Source of the DNA: Lasiosphaeris hirsuta
Lineage: Eukaryota; Ascomycota; Sordariomycetes; Sordariales; Lasiosphaeriaceae
Reading direction: 5' to 3'
NCBI GenBank assembly: GCA_030549175.1
Contig: JAUKUA010000006.1
Span: 3,596,001-3,660,000 of the forward strand
DNA length: 64,000 bases
Position numbers and translations under genes: made by a program. Every line of letters begins with the position of its first letter. Within the stretch, counting starts at the first letter, position 1. This document shows, piece after piece, positions 38,527 to 49,682 of this stretch. The notes below the pieces were generated by a model that did no database searches, had not been told where the DNA came from, and was given only the letters and a program-made list of their open reading frames with translations.

Positions 38527-40474
38527 AGGATGCTTTCTGTTGGATGTGTGCTCCATACTGTGGCCCCATGACTCGGACACCGCAATCGACCTGCCGGCTC
38601 CCTGCCGGGTGGTGGTGGGCTCCCACCTCCTCTTTGGGTTAAAAGTCATTCCCATGCTCCTTGAGCCTCATAGGCTGGACGCAAGATAGGCTTATATCTT
38701 GGCTGCTGGCATCACGGTTACACCCAGCAGTTTGACGGCTCTTCATTGACCGCTCTCGCCAGATGTGTAATTGGCCGCAGTCAGGGATTGATCGGTCGCG
38801 AGCGGAGTAACCGATCGGATCGACCCATTCGGGGCAGCCAAGGCAGTCCGCGGAGAATCGTAGACGCGGGAGCACATGTCAGCTCGGTGAGCAAAGGAAT
38901 TTCTCGCTGGGGACGGAACTCTAAGAGCCCCAGTCCGGTTCTTCATCTCTCACTGAACGTCGATGCCCTGCGCCGTGATCACTGTCTTGAATGCGGGTGA
39001 CGGTGTAAGGTACGATGTGTATGTGTGTAATTCTTGGGGTATAGAAGCCATGACGAGCTTCCGACAGGGTGTGTTGCACCACATCTCTTGCTCATATCGG
39101 AGCGCTGCGGGCCTAGGTCGTACCTAGCTCCCGACGGAGAGATTGGCTCGAGGCCGGAGATGAAGCGAAACTCGGAGGCATAGCCTTGTTCGCCGTGTCC
39201 AGCGCCCTAGGCTGTGCCAACCTTCTATTGGGGGACGCTGGAAGTTGAACGCATTCCCTGCGCCCAAAAACGGTCCTGCAAAGCATGAAACACATGCGCC
39301 CATCCATTGGAGTCGCCCCTCTTCCCATTTTTAGGAGGATTCGGTTGTGGTTTGCCAAAGGAACAGCGGTCCAACCACCGGATTTAGAGTTCAGAACCCA
39401 GCACTAAAGGCGCCTAGACCCCTCTCTCCTTCAAAACAGACTTTGTTCTACGCGGTAATTATCCCCATACTTAGTTGGTAGACCCCACCCAGCGCGGCAA
39501 TGCTGTCACTCTCCTTCGTCTCACCATGAAAGTTGACTGGTGCGAAGGCCATACGCCCGCTATCGAAAGGAAGAAAAGCGGCATTTTAGCCGCCCCTTTA
39601 TGCATTTGGTTCGAGGCCGCGGCTGGTTCCCCATTGGCCCTGCCGCCTCCGGTGCCTCGAGGAGTGCGGTTGCGGTCCTGGGCCGCCAGCTCAGTTGTGC
39701 GTTTGGCAGGCTGGGGAGGCTGATGAGAGGCTGGCGCTCCACTTTGGGAAGCTCGAGGTGCATTGGTGCCAATCTTGACCATTATGCAGTGTGTTCCCAA
39801 CTGCCCACTGTTTCTCCCGACGGTCAGGCGTGCAATTCGTCAGCGTCGACGGCGGTCTTGTGCGGCAAACGAAACGCTTGGCTATCACTCTGCACTGCGA
39901 GGTCTTGGAAGTGATCGGGACGGGGGTAGCTGCGCGATGTTGCCCCGGGGCATCTGAGAATATTGCGGATTGACGAGGGAGCAAATTTAGACCATGCCAA
40001 GAGAACTCAGAGCGAGGCCCACCTCGACACACCCGGATTTTTAGCCCGGCCGAGTGGCGATCTGAGAGGCGTCGGTCAATGCCGACCGACCTTCCGTATC
40101 GAGAGCCCGATAAAAGTTGCCACCATCGGTCCCGCGGCCAGCTCTCCTCGCCAGTTCCAGTTCCGGCCCCAGGGCGTTGAGGAGCCAGATGAGCGGTCAA
40201 CGTCGGTGGGTGGTAAAACAAAAGGGGTCCAAAATACGTGTCGTTTCAAAGCCGTAAAAGCGGACATTTCACCCAACAGCATCGCTGCATCCCCCCGCTC
40301 TCTGCAGGGGATGCTGGTGAGCTTGGACGCTGCATCCAAACGTTGGGAGCAGGGGGACGAGGATGGGGGATGGGAACAGCCAGGAACAAAATGGCCTGCA
40401 TCAACCAGCTCAACCCGAGTTCCAACAAGCAGGCTGGCTGCTGTCTCTGTTGTGCCGCTCTCCAGGCTCAGGCG

Positions 40475-40514
40475 CTGCGGTCCTTTGCGGTCCTCTGCGG
40501 TCCTCTGCGGTCCT
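40475..40514. repeat. Four tandem 10-base units
   Basis: The unit YTGCGGTCCT is repeated four times head to tail, with only the first or second base varying. It is non-coding and lies in the sparse region between the tRNA-Ser and casein kinase genes. Confidence 0.85.
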
Positions 40515-41349
40515 CCTGTTTTGGGCTGGCTGCTTGCCACTCTGCCACTGCTGACCTGCAAGGCGAAGAATCTTTCTTGGTCTGTCTTAGTCTCGGCCTG
40601 GCAAACCGACCACTGCGCAGCACTCCAGCACTCCAGCGCTCAGTGAGATGCCAATCACAAGATTGCAAAGTTGCATGGCTCTCAACCGGCTACGACTGGC
40701 CGCAGAACAGGGGGGGGGGGACTGGAGCATCGTTGATTCGTACCAGCTCAAAGAACACCCGTTGCTGTGAGGAATGGGAGCTTGGCCTGCATTTTCCCCA
40801 TGTTTTGCTGTCATCGGGCTACGCCTCCGCCCCGGCGTTGGACTGCCCACCCTCATGTTGTGGAAGTAGAGGCTTTGCTGGACATCGCTGGACAAGGTGT
40901 GCGGCAAGGTAAGACGACTTGTGCCTAGCAATGCCTCCAGTCAGAGCTAATCTGATCCGATCCAATGGAAATGCCGTGTCGTGAAGTTACGAAGTATGCA
41001 TTCGCAAATTCGCGGATTGCCCAAGAGGCCTGCCTTGTCGGGGGCTGCAAAAATTGCCCAGGCTCTTCTACAGGATGACGGGGTAGCTAGCGGTAGCCAG
41101 CGGTAGCCAGCCGGCAGCCTGGCCCTGACAATTGTGAGCCACTGACCTGCAACTGGCGCTTTGCCCGCTGTCTGCAGCCCGCGCCCGCATCAAGCCCGTG
41201 CTGGATTGCCCAGCCCGTGCACCTGATCCTCCCTGTCCTCCTCTCTGCTGCTCTGCCTTCCCCATCTGTCGGCCTCCCTTCACCTCTCCGTTTTCCTCCT
41301 TCTCAATCTCGCAGTCCCCAACGACACACGACCATCGCCATCCATCAAG

Positions 41350-41379
41350 ATCTGTGTGCCTCTGCAAAGGCACACAGAT
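41350..41379. promoter_or_regulatory. Perfect 12-bp inverted repeat in the casein kinase upstream region
   Basis: ATCTGTGTGCCT at 41350-41361 is the exact reverse complement of AGGCACACAGAT at 41368-41379, with a six-base CTGCAA loop between them. If transcribed it forms a stable RNA hairpin in the 5' leader of the casein kinase mRNA. At the DNA level it could be a dyad binding site. Confidence 0.5.
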
Positions 41380-41713
41380 GACAAGTCTTCCCGGAGGCGA
41401 TTGATTGCGGCATCTGAACCCCCCCCCTCCCAGAGTCACCGCCTTCCACCCCGGCCGGCACTCGATTTGTCTTTTCCGAATAATAACAGGCGGCTGGCTA
41501 GCTCAAGCACCACACAACGAGCTATCGACCAATTCGGTCGACCAGATCCATATCGCAAGCGGGTGCCTCCCCCAAAACCTCGAGGCCGAAACAATTGCTT
41601 GTCCCATTATTTCTCTAGTCCGACCAAATCAACACCAAGAAAGCTTCGCCTCCGCGACAACGGTGAACACCGCCCGCTGCGTGCAAAAAGGGGAACCAGA
41701 GTGCAAAGCTTGG

Positions 41714-41998
41714 GTAAGTCGGTTGATGTGTACCCGCCACCACTGGTTGTGTTTTCCCGCAGTCTTGCCTCCAGGCCCTGCGCCTCGTTTTCCGACAGTC
41801 TTTCTGCCTTTTCGCTTCGACCGTGTATCCCTCTACTGCACCACACTAAAGCATCTCGCTCCAATTCCACAATCACGATTGATGCTCTATTCTCGGATCC
41901 CATTACGTGGCTGCACACTGTCGACAGTTACTGATACTCAGATCCAGTCGCACATAGCGCGGAACGATCGGTGTATAGACTCGCTTCTGTCTTTCTAG
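41714..41998 (+). other. Probable 5' UTR intron of the casein kinase gene
   Basis: A consensus donor (GTAAGTCGG) at 41714 and a pyrimidine-rich acceptor ending CTTTCTAG at 41998 bracket 285 bases about 70 bases upstream of the kinase ATG. Long leader introns are common at fungal signalling genes. This is inferred from splice signals only. Confidence 0.4.
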
Positions 41999-42065
41999 GC
42001 TGCATTCTCGGCGTTGCGACCAGAACTTCTATTTACTCGACCCGGAAGCGTCCAGTCCGCCCAAA

Positions 42066-43583
42066 ATGGCTTCGTCGTCATCAAACGTAGTTGGCGTACA
42101 CTATAGGGTGGGGAAAAAGATCGGAGAGGGTTCTTTTGGCGTCATTTTTGAAGGGACCAATCTTCTGAACAGCCAGCAGGTTGCGATCAAGTTTGTGCGT
42201 ATTGACAGTCTCAGTACCCAGTCATTCGATATCCTTGTAGTAAGTCTTTATTAACTATTCTTCCGCAGGAACCAAGGAAGAGTGATGCTCCTCAATTACG
42301 CGACGAGTACCGGACGTATAAGATCCTCGTTGGATGCCGTGAGTGAAAATGAGGAAAAACATTCGCGCTAGGTGCACTGACAAGCCCATTAGCCGGCATC
42401 CCCAACGTCTACTACTTCGGCCAAGAGGGCCTGCACAACATACTCGTTATCGACCTCCTTGGACCCTCATTGGAAGACCTTTTCGACCACTGCAACCGAA
42501 GGTTCACTCTCAAGACTGTGGTCATGGTTGCGAAGCAAATGGTTCGTATTCCCCAATTTGCTCCATCCCCTGGCGCCGATCTGACTGTGCTGGCAGCTCT
42601 CCCGAGTACAAACAATCCACGAGAAGAACCTCATCTACCGGGATATCAAGCCCGACAACTTCCTGATCGGCAGGCCCGGTACGAAAACCGCCAATGTCAT
42701 CCATGTCGTGGACTTCGGTATGGCCAAGCAATACCGTGACCCGAAAACAAAGCAGCACATTCCCTATAGAGAGCGCAAATCGCTCTCGGGAACCGCTCGG
42801 TACATGAGTATTAACACCCATCTTGGAAGGGAACAGTCGAGGCGCGACGATCTGGAGGCCTTGGGCCACGTGTTTATGTACTTCCTGCGTGGTGGTCTGC
42901 CATGGCAGGGCCTCAAGGCGGCTACTAACAAGCAGAAGTATGAGAAGATCGGCGAAAAGAAGCAGACCACCCCGATCAAAGAGCTTTGCGAGGGTTTCCC
43001 AGACCAGTTTGTTCAGTACCTCACATACGTCCGCAACCTTGGCTTTGAAGACACGCCTGACTACGATTACCTGCGGGAACTATTCACGCAGGCACTGAAG
43101 GACGCAGGCGGTGTCGAAGACGGTGAGTATGATTGGATGAAGGTCGGGAAGCCTGACAAGAAGGGGGACTGGGACCGACCTGGCGCCCTGCACAACCCAA
43201 ACGCCAGACCCGGGGCCTCAGCCATGGAGATCCACGGGAATTCGCGGGGGGCCACAACGCACCACCAAAACGATGCTCGAGCCCAACAACTCACCATGGC
43301 TCGTTTAAACGCCGCGCAACCCCCGACGCCGCCGAACAGGCAGTCCAAGCAAGGACGGCCAAACGTCCCCGCATTGGGGGCACCGAGGCCCGGGGGTTAT
43401 ATGGCGGCGGCACCGACCCCAACGGGGTCGACGCAGGCACAGTTCCAGCACAGCTCGCAGACGATCAACAACCAGCGACAGCCGACTCATGCGACGGCAA
43501 CCAACCAAGTCCCACCGCAGAGTAACCCTCAACCACAACCCACGGGCTTCCAGAAGTTCATGAAGACGCTGTGCTGTGGTTGA
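42066..43583 (+). CDS. ck-1b: Casein kinase I, membrane-type (Yck/CK-1b-like)
   Basis: Acidophilic Ser/Thr kinase of the CK1 family, acting at the plasma membrane in endocytosis, polarity and nutrient signalling. Exons 42066-42194, 42269-42338, 42393-42541 and 42597-43583 give 444 residues. Visible kinase motifs are the glycine loop [19 protein letters not shown] with the ATP-binding Lys, [29 protein letters not shown] and [20 protein letters not shown], the CK1-specific activation segment. The tail is Pro/Gln/Asn-rich and low complexity. It ends LCCG, where the twin Cys is the palmitoylation site that anchors Yck-type kinases; this separates it from the Hrr25/CK-1a type. The extra Gly after the two Cys is a small variation. 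All three introns lie in the N-terminal third. Confidence 0.95.
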
Positions 43584-45185
43584 AGCGTGGGGCATCTCTC
43601 AAGTTGATCCTGTGTCCGTCCAAGTACGTTTAACCGCCGTTTGTGTTGTATTTGTAGCATCTTCCTAACCAGACTTGTCAAGTAATAGAAGGGGGCGCCG
43701 GTTTTATAGAGAGTTCTGAGAGACGAGTCCTCCTGCATGATTTGCCGAAACATCCGTTTTCACTTTTGCATGAGACATAGAGGATACTTCTTTCCACAGC
43801 GGTTTTTTTTTTTCGGCACGTATGGAGCCCGTCAGGACATTCATCTTACGACATCGGTAATCCGAACTCGATCGCGTTCAGTCTTTTTCGTCGGCCTTGG
43901 GCCTGCTCGTCGTTTCGGCTAGCCCAGCAGGCTTTTAATCTAGGGCTGGTTCGGCAAAAGAAAATAACAGTTGAACGCTATCCCCTCATACCTCTCTAAT
44001 AATCAGCATCCCTCCTCAGCAAACACAAAAGAACGGCATTGTAACAGGCACGGTTTACCCTTGGCTGGCTGGATGAGGGGGACCTGATGAATCATCTTGT
44101 TTCTTTCTGACTCGATAATGAATGGATCTGAAGGCACATCGTACACCACAGCAACACAAAACGTGGCCGTTTCAGGGGCTGTTTCGAGGCTATGGCGTCG
44201 GCATGGTATAGCATTGTTGGTCATGGTTGACTTTTTTCCCGTGTCTACTCTCCTTTGTTTTCAAGTGTTTATAATAGGGATGAAGACTGTGTCTGGTCCA
44301 TCGGGGGGAGAAGGTCGAACTGTAGCGCGTGGGGATGCAGAGGCACAGCTGGTGTGATTGGAGCCAACTGCTGGGAAAGGACCAAGTGGGCGTGAATTTG
44401 GTTTTCCCACGAACGGACAACTAAAATCCACTGGACGGGTGTTGACCCTCTTGGGGGTTGTCGTCGTTCATTGAAGGTTGATAGATATGTAGGTGACAAT
44501 TGGAGGTGGAACCCGGATACCAATCGTTACTATGCAGAGTGGTTGTCCTGGCTTGGCTGACATCGACTCCAGTGGCATGATAGTTTTGCTGATATGTAAA
44601 ACCTAACGGCAGGTTGCCAGTCTGGAGCCTGTTTATGGCGCTGTGATGCCTTGAATAATCTCGAGCTCTGTCTTGAAAATGCTATGTCTTGATGGCTTAG
44701 TATTTGGTTCGACCACGGCTTCGCTCGGGCTCTATCCTCCTACCTGACATCGCGCAACTACCCAGAGTGCTCATTTACATGCTGAGGCATAATCTCATTC
44801 ATGTCAGCCCACTAATCAAAAGACACTGACAAAACGTGGCACCCTCTCGGGTGCTGCAACTGTGTACAACCAGATGTTTAGTTATATCATTACAGTGAAA
44901 ACATGCCCCCCCCCTGATGTATCATAGCATATAAACTCCGGCCCAAAGCAATGAATCCCAGGGTCTGACCGCAAGCCATGCTCTTTCTTCCCCTTCCCCC
45001 TTCCCACGCATATTGTGTCTGGCAAGGCGCTAAACGATGGATAGCAAAATACTATGCAGATGACCCTTTTTCCCTCAGGAGGATATCGTCAACATGTAAT
45101 CCCGCCCTGCCCCCAGTCCATGATCTTCTGTGTAGGCGTATCTCATCATGCGGGAAACCCGCAACACCCGGTCCACGCCTTTTGA
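43584..45185. other. Convergent 3' region between casein kinase and p24 genes
   Basis: About 1.6 kb between converging genes. It holds both 3' UTRs, a T-run near 43805 and a C-run of about ten near 44905. No gene is visible in either strand. Confidence 0.5.
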
Positions 45186-45979
45186 TTATGTGAGCTTTTG
45201 CTTGATGAAGAAGGACCGTAGATGGGACAGCTGCCACGCGCAGGTGATGCCGAGGACGGTCAGCTGGATGAGGATCCAGCGCACGACGCGCGCGTTGGTG
45301 CTCTCGGATTGATCGCGGAACTCGGCCTCGCGCTCCTGCACACGCAGTTGGTTAGTCCTCCCTCTCCAATTACGCAAATGGAAGGGGGAAAGGGGCAACG
45401 TACACGCTGGAAGACCTGCTCCTTCCGGATGTCCTGGAGGCGGGCGTTGAGGTCCTTGACGCGCGACGCCAGGTCCTGCAGCTTGTCCTTATCCGAGCTC
45501 TCAATGGCGCTGGTCTCGCCAATGGCCACGTCGAGCGTCAGCCGGATGCCACCGTTGGGGTGCGACAGCGGTTGCCAGTTGGCGTGGCCACTGTTGGCCG
45601 TCGGCATGAAGCAGATCTTGTGGTCGCCCCCCTCAGCTGCGGTGAAGGTGAACTTGCCGGCCGAGGCGCCGCGCTGCGAGACGACGCGGTGTTCTTGGTC
45701 GAAGATTTCCTAGAGATAGGGGAGGGAGGGTTAGAATGTTGTGGACCGGGGAGAAGAGGGAGGAGGCGCCCGTACATCGACCGAGATGTAGATCCCGATG
45801 TTGTCGTGCTTCGACCAGGATTGCCTTGACTCGTCATATTCTTCGGCCGTGTAGTGCCCGACTACCAGTGTGTCCTTGGGCAGCTCCTCGAAGAAGCACT
45901 TGGGCGCCGTGCCGTCGATGTAGAAATACAGCGCCTGGGCGAGGGTGCCCAGCGAGAGCAGCGGGAGAAGCGGCCTCAT
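45186..45979 (-). CDS. p24-family cargo receptor (Erp/EMP24, GOLD domain)
   Basis: Type I membrane protein of COPI/COPII vesicles that sorts cargo, including GPI-anchored proteins, between ER and Golgi. Exons 45776-45979, 45404-45709 and 45186-45335 give 219 residues. A cleavable signal (MRPLLPLLSLGTLAQA) precedes LYFYIDGTAPKCFFEELPKD, the start of the GOLD domain with the first conserved Cys. The second Cys is in GGDHKICFMPTANSG. A heptad coiled-coil region (KDKLQDLASRVKDLNARLQD) leads to one transmembrane helix (ILIQLTVLGITCAWQL). The 10-residue tail RSFFIKQKLT carries both the FF COPII signal and a KxKxx COPI retrieval signal. The sequence best fits the alpha subfamily (Erp1/5/6). A later non-ATG upstream start is unnecessary since the signal peptide begins at 45979. 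It is divergent from swc4. Confidence 0.92.
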
Positions 45980-46588
45980 ATTTCTTTGTTTGGACGAAAC
46001 GTGGGGAATGCGGCGTTGATACAAGCTGTGAGGCAATTCAATTCAGCGAGGTTGATGTTTGCCGTCGAGGTGCTTCACTTTTTTATTTTCGTAGGGTCGT
46101 CAATTGTTCACTGCTCAACCGTTCCCACTGGGAGCACAAGCGCAAGGCCCGGGCCCATCAAGCTTTCGAAGCTGCCACGTTCAGGAAAAACCGAGCCAGG
46201 GGCCTGGGGGCAGTCACGTGCTAAAGGAGGTTCTGGTTGTACTGGCCTATGCTTTGCTTGGGTTGGATTGCGTCTGTGCGCTAGGCGCGCCGCGAATGGA
46301 ATTTCTGGGGGTGGGTTCAACTTTTTTTCAGGCGGGCCGCTCGAACCAGAGCATCGCGTCTTCGAGAAACGTTTCCTCCCGCCGTGATAATACAAAACGT
46401 TCAATCGAACAAACACTTCATCGACAAATTGTCGGTTGCCGCTCCCTCCTTACAAAAACTTGCCGACCGTGATTTCTTTGCGTACAATACTTCCATCAAT
46501 TTCTGTATCTGCCTGCGCTTGAAGCTTTTTTTATTTTTTATCAGTCGCCGACGCAGCGCTTCTCCGGCGCTCCCTTTTCCCCGCCCCC
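45980..46588. other. Divergent upstream region of the p24 gene and swc4
   Basis: About 600 bases shared by two divergent promoters. Short frames here (46104-46472 and antisense) show no recognised motif. Confidence 0.55.
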
Positions 46589-48616
46589 ATGGCCTCCCAC
46601 GACCTACGCGACGTTCTCAACCTCCCCTCCGACAACGCCTCCGGCCCCCGCCCAAATAAAAAGCGGAAGACGGGCGGTGCACGACCAAACCTAAAGGGTC
46701 TCGCACGAGAGGTGCAAAACCTCAGCGGCGATAACCCCATATCCATCGTTCCTGAAATTTCCGTGTTTAAAAAGCGCCGATACGCCAGCCGCAAACCCGC
46801 CGCACCATGGGAGCTCAAACCCTTCGGAAACTCGGCCCGCGAAGACAATGGCGCACTTGTGCTGCGGCACTGGAGGCGGAAGACGGAGGATGGCGAGCAC
46901 CCTGATCCCACGCAGGACGGGGAGCCGCGCCCAGCCGAGGAGGTGCCGGCAGAGGGAGAGCAGAGCGTAGCGAAGTGGGAAGACTCTTCTTTCGCAAAGT
47001 TCAACGTCAGGGTGCCGGTGCCGCAGTACAACGAGGATCAGTATGCATCCAACCTGCAGCACAATGACTGGACCAAGGAGGAGACGGACTATCTCCTGGA
47101 GCTGGCGCAGGAATACGATCTGAGATGGTCGATCATATGGGATCGGTACGAGTTCGTTCCACGGCCGGCCGGGGAAGAAGGAGCCAACACAAGTACGGCG
47201 GTGGTAGCCGTACCCAAGCCCCGGACAGTCGAGGATCTGAAGGCACGTTACTACGAGGTAGCCTCCAAGATGATGGCAGTTCAGAAGCCGGCGCAGTACA
47301 TGACGCGCCCGGAGTTCGAGCTCTACGAAACTATGCAGAACTTCGACCCCGCACAGGAGAAGGCCCGAAAGGAGTTTGCTCTCAGCACCATGGCGAGATC
47401 TAAGGATGAAGCCCGTGAAGAGGAGTCGTTGCTCCTAGAGATCAAGCGGATACTAGCTCGTACAGAGCGCTTCAATGAAGAGCGCCGAGAGCTGTACAAC
47501 CGCCTCGACTTCCCGGCCACCGATTCCGACATTAACTCCTTCAAGAGTTCTGCCGGCCTACAAGCCCTCCTGCAAAATCTCATGAATGTCGACAAGTCAA
47601 AGAAGAGGAAGAGTATCATGCCCGGAGAAGGCGTTAGTCCACAAAGTGCCGTACCCAACAGCGCGGCATCTGAGGCGCCACCTAATCGCCGCGAGAGCAT
47701 CGCAGCATCCGCCTCGGGCCAGCGTGATTCGATCGCGGGCACGCCCGCAACGCCGATCGAGCCTACCTCAGCTGTCACCAATCCCATTCTCGGCAATGCC
47801 GGCAAGAAGAAGGGTGCCCAGCAGCCCGAGCGGCGCAAACTCACGCCGCTCGAAGAACAGACGTATGGCGTGACGTACCACGACCGCCTTGGTAGCGGCC
47901 CGACTTTCCGCTACGAAAAGATTAACAAACTTTACTCTCACAAGTCAGGCCAGCAACAGGCACGCATCACAAACGTTCTTACCGAACTCGATATTCCGCC
48001 ACGCCTTATCATGCCTACCGCCACCGTCACGGCACAGTTTGAGCAGTTGTGGAGCGCCGTCATTACTCTTGTTGACCTTCGTAAAGCTAGTGATAGGATC
48101 GACGCTGATATCAAGATCGAGGAAGCGAAGAAGGCAGAGAGGGACAAAGCCAAGGGTGGTGCTGGTGCTGGTGCTGGTGCTGGTGCTGGTGCTGGTGCTG
48201 GTGCTGGTGCCGGTGCCGGTGCCGGTGCCAGTGCCGGTGCTAGTGCCGGTGCTAGTAGCAGTGCCGAGGCTCCTATCAAGGGCGAGGGTGAGGATAGCGA
48301 GAAGAAGCCCAGTGAGGCTACCAACGGGGTTGCTCCTCCGGCAGAGGCCATCGCCGAGGTCGCTGAGACGAGGTCTCAGCGGCAGAGCGCCCAACAGAAT
48401 GGTGATGGGATGAGCACAAGGGCGGGGTCGAGACCAAGCTCAAGGCCTGGGACGAGCGGCAGTGGCGGCCCCGCTGACGGGAAGGAGGAGCAGGGCGGAG
48501 AGAGAGAGCGCGGGCCCGGAGGGCTTATGAGGCCTGGGAGCAGCGGGGCCCATAAAAGGAGCGCGAGTGTGCTGAGTACCACGAGTGATAAGAGCACTAA
48601 GCGGCAGAAGAAGTAG
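46589..48616 (+). CDS. swc4: Chromatin complex subunit Swc4 (DMAP1/Eaf2)
   Basis: Shared subunit of the SWR1 (H2A.Z exchange) and NuA4 (histone acetyltransferase) complexes. Intronless, 675 codons. The N-terminus MASHDLRDVLNLPSD is the usual opening of the family. Then come KKRKTGG, SIVPEISVFKKRRYASRK and PAAPWELKPF, the DMAP1-type conserved block. A SANT-like domain is at about 155-220 (WTKEETDYLLELAQEYDLRW, SIIWDRYEF). ERRKLTPLEEQTYGVTYHDR opens the C-terminal conserved region. The last 150 residues are low complexity and include a run of about twelve Gly-Ala dipeptides encoded by a GGTGCT-like hexamer repeat. A basic tail (STKRQKK) could be a nuclear localisation signal. Confidence 0.95.
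   Translation: MASHDLRDVLNLPSDNASGPRPNKKRKTGGARPNLKGLAREVQNLSGDNPISIVPEISVFKKRRYASRKPAAPWELKPFGNSAREDNGALVLRHWRRKTEDGEHPDPTQDGEPRPAEEVPAEGEQSVAKWEDSSFAKFNVRVPVPQYNEDQYASNLQHNDWTKEETDYLLELAQEYDLRWSIIWDRYEFVPRPAGEEGANTSTAVVAVPKPRTVEDLKARYYEVASKMMAVQKPAQYMTRPEFELYETMQNFDPAQEKARKEFALSTMARSKDEAREEESLLLEIKRILARTERFNEERRELYNRLDFPATDSDINSFKSSAGLQALLQNLMNVDKSKKRKSIMPGEGVSPQSAVPNSAASEAPPNRRESIAASASGQRDSIAGTPATPIEPTSAVTNPILGNAGKKKGAQQPERRKLTPLEEQTYGVTYHDRLGSGPTFRYEKINKLYSHKSGQQQARITNVLTELDIPPRLIMPTATVTAQFEQLWSAVITLVDLRKASDRIDADIKIEEAKKAERDKAKGGAGAGAGAGAGAGAGAGAGAGAGASAGASAGASSSAEAPIKGEGEDSEKKPSEATNGVAPPAEAIAEVAETRSQRQSAQQNGDGMSTRAGSRPSSRPGTSGSGGPADGKEEQGGERERGPGGLMRPGSSGAHKRSASVLSTTSDKSTKRQKK
48160..48260 (+). 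repeat. GGTGCT minisatellite encoding a Gly-Ala repeat in swc4
   Basis: About sixteen six-base units, first GGTGCT then GGTGCC and AGTGCC/GGTGCT variants, encode alternating Gly-Ala and Ser-Ala in frame. The 5' end is nearly pure and the 3' end is more diverged, suggesting recent expansion from one side. Confidence 0.9.
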
Positions 48617-49682
48617 AGGTCCTTTGCCTGGGCATGGCGGGCCGAGATAGCTGGCAGCGATCCGGGAGGATTACGAGTGCCAAATCATGACTGTTTTATG
48701 ACTTTATGCCGGGGCGGAAAATGGGTCATCGAGATGCTTTTTCTTTCCTAGTTGGGCGGACTTGGTCGCAAGACTAGTAAGGGAGGCGTAATGGGTTCTG
48801 CGTTATGGGGTCCTCGCTGCTCGGGAAACACGGTAGGGCTTGAGGTCAACTAGTAAACCTGCCTGATCCCGTTCGTTATTGGTGGAGTCTTGGGGAAGGA
48901 GGATACTCACAGGGAGAATGAATGGCATTGCCCTGAGAGTACCCCCCCCGGGGGGAACCGATGGCTTTTCACGATGCTTTCACTTGGGAAATAGCGAGTA
49001 GCACGAAGGCCCTTTTACTGATAGGACTTTGGTAATATTAAAGACATCAAGCAACCATTCTCAAAAGTACATGGCCAGCTTTCTTGTGTTCCCGAGTAAT
49101 GTAGGCAGCGCAGCGACGAGAATGGGAGGTTTAGCCATGCAAGAACTTGAACCTGGCGTACATGGTGCAAGACCGGTATAAGCACGCCTGTTGGGGTGTA
49201 ATGTTAGCCAGAGCGTCTGTGTTGGTCGGTTCGAGCTGACAAGTACTTGCTTAGAGATCAAGTTGATGCCCGGCGATACAATAGCCCAATAAGATAGCAC
49301 TCGATAAACATTCTGGGTATTCTCGCCCATTCGCCTAGCTACTTCGAGCTGGGATCACCAGACTGAAGCCCTTGCCTGTGTTCGGTTGTTCATGCTATTC
49401 CTAGGTACGCATAATATGGGTGGGTCATGTTCAAAGGGTGCCGTTGAAGACGAGCATGGGAAAGCGTTACAGCACCCATTTAAGCACCATCATCCAGGAT
49501 GCAGATGGAAGTGAAGCTACTGTATCTTGCGACCAAATAGAACCTATGTGAATGCCATCATAGCGAGAGAGGAAGCAGGAAAAGCATAGCAAAAAGTTCA
49601 TGTGGCGAAAAGCTCACTGGGACCCAACTGGAGATCCGTTGGTTCCTCCAGTTGACCCCAGCTACGAAAACGAACCCGCTTA
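48617..49682. other. Region downstream of swc4
   Basis: About 1.1 kb with the swc4 3' end and no coding frame of note. The minus frame at 49061-49330 has no recognised motif. Confidence 0.5.

Larger units (their letters stand above)
38527..42065. other. Sparse 3.5 kb region including the casein kinase leader
   Basis: No convincing protein gene is present. Notable items are four copies of a 10-base unit (YTGCGGTCCT) at 40475-40514, a tandem duplication of CGGTAGCCAG at 41091-41110, a G-run near 40710, a perfect 12-bp hairpin at 41350-41379 and a likely 5' UTR intron at 41714-41998. From about 41200 the strand becomes C/T-rich, consistent with promoter and leader of the kinase. Frames at 39963-40646 and 40238-40912 overlap in different phases and look like chance. 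Confidence 0.5.

Noticed and set aside
38740..38900. CAGGGATTGATCGGTCG block resembling the reverse complement of 5S rRNA
   Set aside because: Only a short word matches; the remaining arms of 5S are absent.
41405..41998. 198-codon plus frame just upstream of the casein kinase
   Set aside because: It begins at a non-ATG codon, ends exactly at a probable leader-intron acceptor and has no recognisable motif.
44700..44720. GGTTCGACC resembling a tRNA T loop
   Set aside because: No paired T stem, A box or acceptor stem around it.
47938..48351. Antisense frame with Ala-Pro dipeptide repeat
   Set aside because: It is the reverse strand of the Gly-Ala repeat in swc4.
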